Source: Drosophila miranda
Lineage: Eukaryota > Arthropoda > Insecta > Diptera > Drosophilidae
DNA: 64,000 nucleotides
NCBI RefSeq assembly: GCF_003369915.1
Contig: NW_022881603.1
Location: 46,687,723-46,751,722 of the forward strand
Direction: 5' to 3'
Shown: positions 59,364 to 64,000 of the stretch, piece by piece
How the letters are laid out: every line of letters starts with the position of its first letter
Position numbering within the stretch: the stretch's first letter is position 1
Program-made: the position numbers and the translations under genes
Notes under the pieces: generated by a model
What the model was told of the DNA's origin: nothing
The model's database searches: none
What the model saw: the letters and a program-made list of their open reading frames with translations, nothing else

Positions 59364-60031
59364 CAAATTTATTTTCTGTCTTCGAGCCATCAGCAATTTT
59401 TGGATTATCATTAAATTGATTAAGAACATTTTTAGGACTTTTAATAATTCCCTCAATTTACTGATTAATACCATCTCGATTTAATATTTTTTGAAATTCA
59501 ATTTTACAAACTTTACATAAAGAATTTAAAACATTATTAGGACCTTCAGGTCATAATGGTTCAACATTTATTTTTATTTCATTATTTTCTCTAATTTTAT
59601 TTAATAATTTTATAGGTTTATTTCCATATATTTTTACAAGAACAAGTCACTTAACTTTAACACTTTCTTTAGCTTTACCTTTATGATTATGTTTTATACT
59701 TTACGGTTGAATTAATCATACACAACATATATTTGCCCATTTAGTACCTCAAGGAACACCAGCTATTTTAATACCATTTATAGTATGTATTGAAACTATC
59801 AGAAATGTAATTCGACCTGGAACTTTAGCTGTTCGATTAACAGATAATATAATTGCAGGACACTTATTATTAACTTTATTAGGAAATACTGGTCCTTCTA
59901 TGTCGTATTTTTTAGTAACATTTCTATTAATTGCTCAAATTGCTTTATTAGTTCTTGAATCAGCTGTTGCTATAATTCAATCTTATGTATTTGCTGTATT
60001 AAGTACTTTATACTCTAGAGAAGTAAATTAA
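59357..60031 (+). pseudogene. ATP6: NUMT copy 2 ATP6
   Basis: 675 bp, no indel. Missense changes relative to copy 1 (GAC to GAG near 59384, GCT to GAT near 59843). Confidence 0.85.
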
Positions 60032-60037
60032 TTGATA

Positions 60038-60825
60038 ATGTCTACACATTCAAATCACCCATTTCATTTAGTTGATTATAGCCCATGACCTTTAACAGGA
60101 GCAATTGGTGCTATAACTACTGTTTCAGGAATAGTAAAATGATTTCATCAATATGATATTTCTTTATTTTTTTTAGGAAATGTAATTACTATTTTAACCG
60201 TTTATCAATGATGACGAGATGTATCACGAGAAGGAACATATCAAGGATTACATACTTACGCCGTAACTATTGGATTACGATGAGGAATAATTTTATTTAT
60301 TTTGTCAGAAGTATTATTTTTTGTAAGATTTTTTTGAGCTTTTTTCCATAGAAGTCTATCTCCAGATATTGAAATTGGAGCTTCATGACCTCCTATAGGA
60401 ATTATTTCTTTTAATCCATTTCAAATTCCTTTATTAAATACAGCAATTTTATTAGCATCAGGAATTACAGTAACTTGAGCTCATCATAGTTTAATAGAAA
60501 GAAACCATTCACAAACAACTCAAGGATTATTTTTTACTGTATTATTAGGTATTTATTTTACTATTTTACAAGCATATGAATATATTGAAGCCCCTTTCAC
60601 AATTGCAGATTCAGTTTATGGATCTACATTTTATATAGCAACAGGATTCCATGGAGTTCACGTTTTAATTGGAACAACTTTTTTACTTGTATGTTTATTG
60701 CGTCATTTAAATAATCATTTTTCAAAAAATCACATTTTGGATTTGAAGCAGCAGCTTGATATTGACATTTTGTTGATGTAGTTTGATTATTTTTATATAT
60801 CACAATTTACTGATGAGGAGGTTAA
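60038..60825 (+). pseudogene. COX3: NUMT copy 2 COX3 with 1-bp deletion
   Basis: 788 bp, one short of 789. The lost C is near 60732 (AAATCACATTTTGG against AAATCACCATTTTGG in copy 1). It keeps both segments deleted in copy 1. Confidence 0.9.
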
Positions 60826-60837
60826 TTAAATATTAAT

Positions 60838-60901
60838 ATCTATATAATATAAAAGTATATTTGACTTCCAATCATAAAGTCTGTTAATAACAGTGTAGAT
60901 A
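60838..60901 (+). tRNA. trnG: NUMT copy 2 mt tRNA-Gly (TCC)
   Basis: As 44153-44216, with one substitution in the T arm. Confidence 0.85.
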
Positions 60902-61255
60902 ATTTTTTCAATTATTTTAATTGCTTCATTAATTTTAACAATTGTTACTATTGTAATATTTTTAGATTCAATTTTATCAAAAAAAGCTTTAATTGATCGA
61001 GAAAAAAGATCACCGTTTGAATGTGGATTTGACCCTAAATCATCTTCACGACTACCCTTTTCTCTTCGATTTTTTTTAATTACTATTATTTTTTTAATTT
61101 TTGATGTAGAAATTGCTTTAATTTTACCTATAATTATTATTTTAAAATTTTCAAATATTTTCATCTGAACTTTTACTTCAATTATTTTTATTTTAATTTT
61201 ATTAATTGGACTTTATCATGAATGAAATCAAGGTATATTAAACTGATCAAATTAA
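60902..61255 (+). pseudogene. ND3: NUMT copy 2 ND3
   Basis: 354 bp, full length, open in mitochondrial code; one missense change (GCT to GAT near 60965). Confidence 0.85.
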
Positions 61256-61257
61256 TT

Positions 61258-61321
61258 AGGGTTGTAGTTAATTATAACATTTGATTTGCATTCAAAAAGT
61301 ATTGATATTCAATCTACCTTA
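61258..61321 (+). tRNA. trnA: NUMT copy 2 mt tRNA-Ala (TGC)
   Basis: As 44573-44636. Confidence 0.85.
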
Positions 61322-61385
61322 GAATATGAAGCGATTTATTGCAATTAGTTTCGACCTAATCTTAGGTAATCTTACCCTTATTCTT
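61322..61385 (+). tRNA. trnR: NUMT copy 2 mt tRNA-Arg (TCG)
   Basis: As 44637-44700. Confidence 0.85.
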
Positions 61386-61449
61386 TAATTGAAGCCAAAA
61401 AGAGGCTTATCACTGTTAATGATACAATTGAGAATTAACTCCAATTAAG
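61385..61449 (+). tRNA. trnN: NUMT copy 2 mt tRNA-Asn (GTT)
   Basis: As 44700-44764. Confidence 0.85.
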
Positions 61450-61516
61450 GAAGTATGGTGATCAAGTAAAAGCCGCTAACTTTTTTCTTTTAATGGTTAA
61501 ATTCCATTTATACTTC
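61450..61516 (+). tRNA. trnS1: NUMT copy 2 mt tRNA-Ser (GCT)
   Basis: As 44765-44831. Confidence 0.8.
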
Positions 61517-61517
61517 T

Positions 61518-61584
61518 GTTTATATAGTTTAATAAAAACATTACATTTTCATTGTAAAAATAAAATAATTTTTTTTTATAAATT
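61518..61584 (+). tRNA. trnE: NUMT copy 2 mt tRNA-Glu (TTC)
   Basis: As 44833-44899. Confidence 0.8.
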
Positions 61585-61603
61585 ACTAAAATTAATTCAC
61601 TAT

Positions 61604-61668
61604 ATTCAAAGATAAATTTATCTCCATAACATCTTCAGTGTCATACTCTAAACATAAGCTATTAGAAT
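61604..61668 (-). tRNA. trnF: NUMT copy 2 mt tRNA-Phe (GAA)
   Basis: As 44919-44983, with one change in the acceptor arm (CTATTAGAAT against CTATTTGAAT). Confidence 0.8.
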
Positions 61669-63388
61669 AAATAAATAATAAAAAATTAAATAAAATTAAA
61701 ATTCAAAATACAAATAATATTAAATAAATTTTTAAATTATTATTATGTATTAAAAATAAAATTTGAGAATAATTAACTAATTTTTGATACAAATGCTGAC
61801 CACCAAAATACTCTGATCACCCTTGGTCAAAACTTTTTACAACAATTTGACCATAATTTAAAGGATAAAAAATTATTCCATAAGTTCTAATATAAGGTAT
61901 AAATCATATTGATCCTAAAAATGTTGAAAAGTTATAAAAAATAAAAGATTTATTTAAACTATATAACTTAGTTAAAGAAATTAAATAACCTAATAATCCC
62001 CCAAAAATACAAACAAATAATGTTAATAATTTTATTGATAAAGGTAAACAAATTATAAAAGGGCAAGGAAAAATTAATGAATTTAATATTCTACCCCCAA
62101 TTATTCTTATAATTAATAACCCTATTATACCACGTAATATAATTCATCTTTCATCATTTAATATATTTAAACTACCACAATTTAAATCACCAGTTATTGA
62201 ATAATAAACTAACCGAAAAGAATAACTAACAGTTAACCCCGTAGAAAAAAAAAATAGGAAAAATGAAAATAAATTAATATTACTAATTATGACAATTTCT
62301 AAAATTATATCTTTTGAGTAAAACCCAGCTAAAAAGGGTATTCCACATAAAGCTAAATTAGAAACATTAAAACAAGCAGAAGTCAAAGGCATATGAATTC
62401 TTAAACCTCCTATTAAACGAATATCTTGAGAATTATTTATATTATGAATAATAGCACCTGCGCATATAAAAAATAAAGCCTTAAATAATGCATGAGTTAA
62501 TAAATGAAATATAGCTAATTTATAAAATCCTATAGAAAGAATTCTTATTATTAATCCTAATTGTCTAAGAGTTGATAAAGCAATAATTTTTTTCAAATCA
62601 AATTCAAAATTAGCTCCTAAACCAGCTATAAATATAGTTAAACCAGATAATAATAATAATAATTGACCTAATCAAGAAGTTCTTAATAAAATATTAAACC
62701 GAATTAAAAGATATACTCCAGCTGTAACCAAAGTAGAAGAATGAACCAACGCAGAAACAGGAGTAGGAGCAGCCATAGCAGCTGGCAATCAAGATGAAAA
62801 AGGAATCTGAGCTCTTTTAGTTATAGAAGCTAATATAACTAAAAACACAATTATTAATATTTCATAATCATTTTTTATAACTCCTAATTAAAAAATATAA
62901 TTTAAACTCCCATAATTTAATATTCAAGCAATAGCTAACAATAAAGCTACATCTCCCACGCGATTTGATAATGCTGTTAATATACCAGCATTATAAGATT
63001 TTACATTTTGAAAATAAATAACTAAACAATAAGAAACTAATCCTAAACCATCTCAACCCAATAAAATTCTAATTAAATTATGACTAATAATTAACATTAT
63101 TATTGATAAAACAAATATCAAAACTAATATAATAAATCGATTAATATTTTCATCTCTACTTATATATTCTTTTCTATAAAAAATAACTAAAGAAGCAATT
63201 ATTAAAACAAAAGATATAAATAATAAACTTATTCAATCAAATAATAAAGTTATTACAATTCTCAAAGAATTTAATGAAACCAATTCAAATTCAATAAAAT
63301 AAACTATATTATTTAATAAAAAATATAAACTTAATAAAAAACAACTTAATCTAATAGAAATTAAATTAACAAATCTAATTCTACAAAT
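61669..63388 (-). pseudogene. ND5: NUMT copy 2 ND5, uninterrupted
   Basis: 1720 bp, exactly the usual fly length, without the LINE and with Leu at the site of the copy 1 nonsense codon. Near 62882 the change to CTCCTAATTAAA produces an AGG codon on the coding strand, which Drosophila mtDNA does not use. It gives the empty site for the LINE insertion (near 62708, AATTAAAAGATATACTCC). Confidence 0.85.
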
Positions 63389-63404
63389 TGATAAATATTT
63401 CACG

Positions 63405-63469
63405 ATCTAAAATGAATTATTTCATATCACTAACACCACAAATTAGTATTTTTATTAAACTATTTAAAT
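63405..63469 (-). tRNA. trnH: NUMT copy 2 mt tRNA-His (GTG)
   Basis: As 47437-47501, with one substitution. Confidence 0.8.
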
Positions 63470-64000
63470 TTATAATCATAATATACATGAATCTCTTCTT
63501 AAAATTAATAAATTTAGAGGTAATCAATGTAAAATTATTAATAAATATTCACGAATTTTCCCTCCTCTAAAAGAATACACACCAGAAAATAATTTTCCAT
63601 GTTGACTAAAAGAATATAAATATAAAGTGTAAGCTGCTCTAAAAAATGATAAAAATGATAATATAATTATTGTTAATCATGATCAAGAAACAATTCTATT
63701 TAATAAAGAAATTTCTCCTAATAAATTTAATGTAGGAGGAGCTGCTATATTAGCTGAGCTTAATAAAAATCATCATAATGTTATAGCAGGTATAAAATTT
63801 AATAATCCTTTATAAATTAATAAACTTCGTCTACCTAAACGTTCATAAGATACATTAGCTAAACAAAATAATCCAGGAGAACAAAGCCCATGAGCAATTA
63901 TTAATGTGTATGAACCACATAATCCTCAATAAGTTATTGTTAAAAGACCAGCTAATACAATTCCTATATGAGCAGCTGAAGAATAAGCAATTAAAGCTTT
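63470..64000 (-). pseudogene. ND4: NUMT copy 2 ND4, partial at window edge
   Basis: The 3' 531 bases of the gene on the minus strand (C-terminal end, stop TAA at 63472-63470). The start lies beyond the window. A few missense differences from copy 1. Confidence 0.85.

Overview
The window is eukaryotic, from a Drosophila-like fly and most likely from pericentric or other repeat-rich heterochromatin. No single-copy host gene with introns is visible. The evidence is the transposon content (BEL/Pao LTR elements, CR1-like and LOA-like LINEs, DINE-1/INE-1-like elements), a 70-residue RpL38 reading frame that matches the fly protein as I know it, and a long stretch of mitochondrial DNA in the standard Drosophila gene order using the invertebrate mitochondrial code.

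Layout. (1) 1-8723: a BEL/Pao element on + with about 474-bp LTRs (5' LTR cut by the window edge). Its gag is broken by a 5'-truncated CR1-like LINE (869-4443); its pol (protease, RT, RNase H, integrase) is nearly complete with a few lesions. (2) 8724-12656: an older, badly decayed BEL/Pao element on -, into whose LTR the first element inserted. (3) 12657-24894: a tandem array of a 3.23-kb composite unit (four copies, first and last truncated). Each unit is a mosaic of a BEL-type LTR and primer site, a CR1-like endonuclease piece, a LOA-like LINE piece and an unassigned 645-bp segment. A DINE-1-like element sits only in the first unit. (4) 24895-38380: a second and a third CR1-like LINE with flanks, related by a roughly 5-kb segmental duplication. 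The interval also holds LOA-like 3' fragments, a solo LTR inserted in a ~100-bp minisatellite, a DINE-1-like fragment and an intact intronless RpL38 retrocopy inside the third LINE. (5) 38381-64000: nuclear mitochondrial DNA (NUMT), one whole mitogenome plus about 60 percent of a second in head-to-tail tandem, running off the right edge.

The NUMT is judged nuclear because both copies carry frameshifts, nonsense codons and deletions, because copy 1 has a LINE in ND5, and because the left edge joins a duplicated nuclear repeat. A COX2 deletion shared by both copies suggests that the NUMT was duplicated after it formed; other lesions are private to one copy.

How the parts relate: the CR1-like LINE family is the common thread. 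It inserted in the BEL gag, donated fragments to the 3.2-kb array, occurs in both segmental-duplication copies, received the RpL38 retrocopy and later inserted in the NUMT. Order of events that I infer: old BEL (-) and composite array; CR1 copies; LOA insertion in CR1 ORF1; segmental duplication; RpL38 retrocopy in one duplicate; NUMT integration at or beside the duplicate's minisatellite; NUMT tandem duplication; LINE insertion in NUMT copy 1. The order between the NUMT and RpL38 events is not fixed by the sequence.
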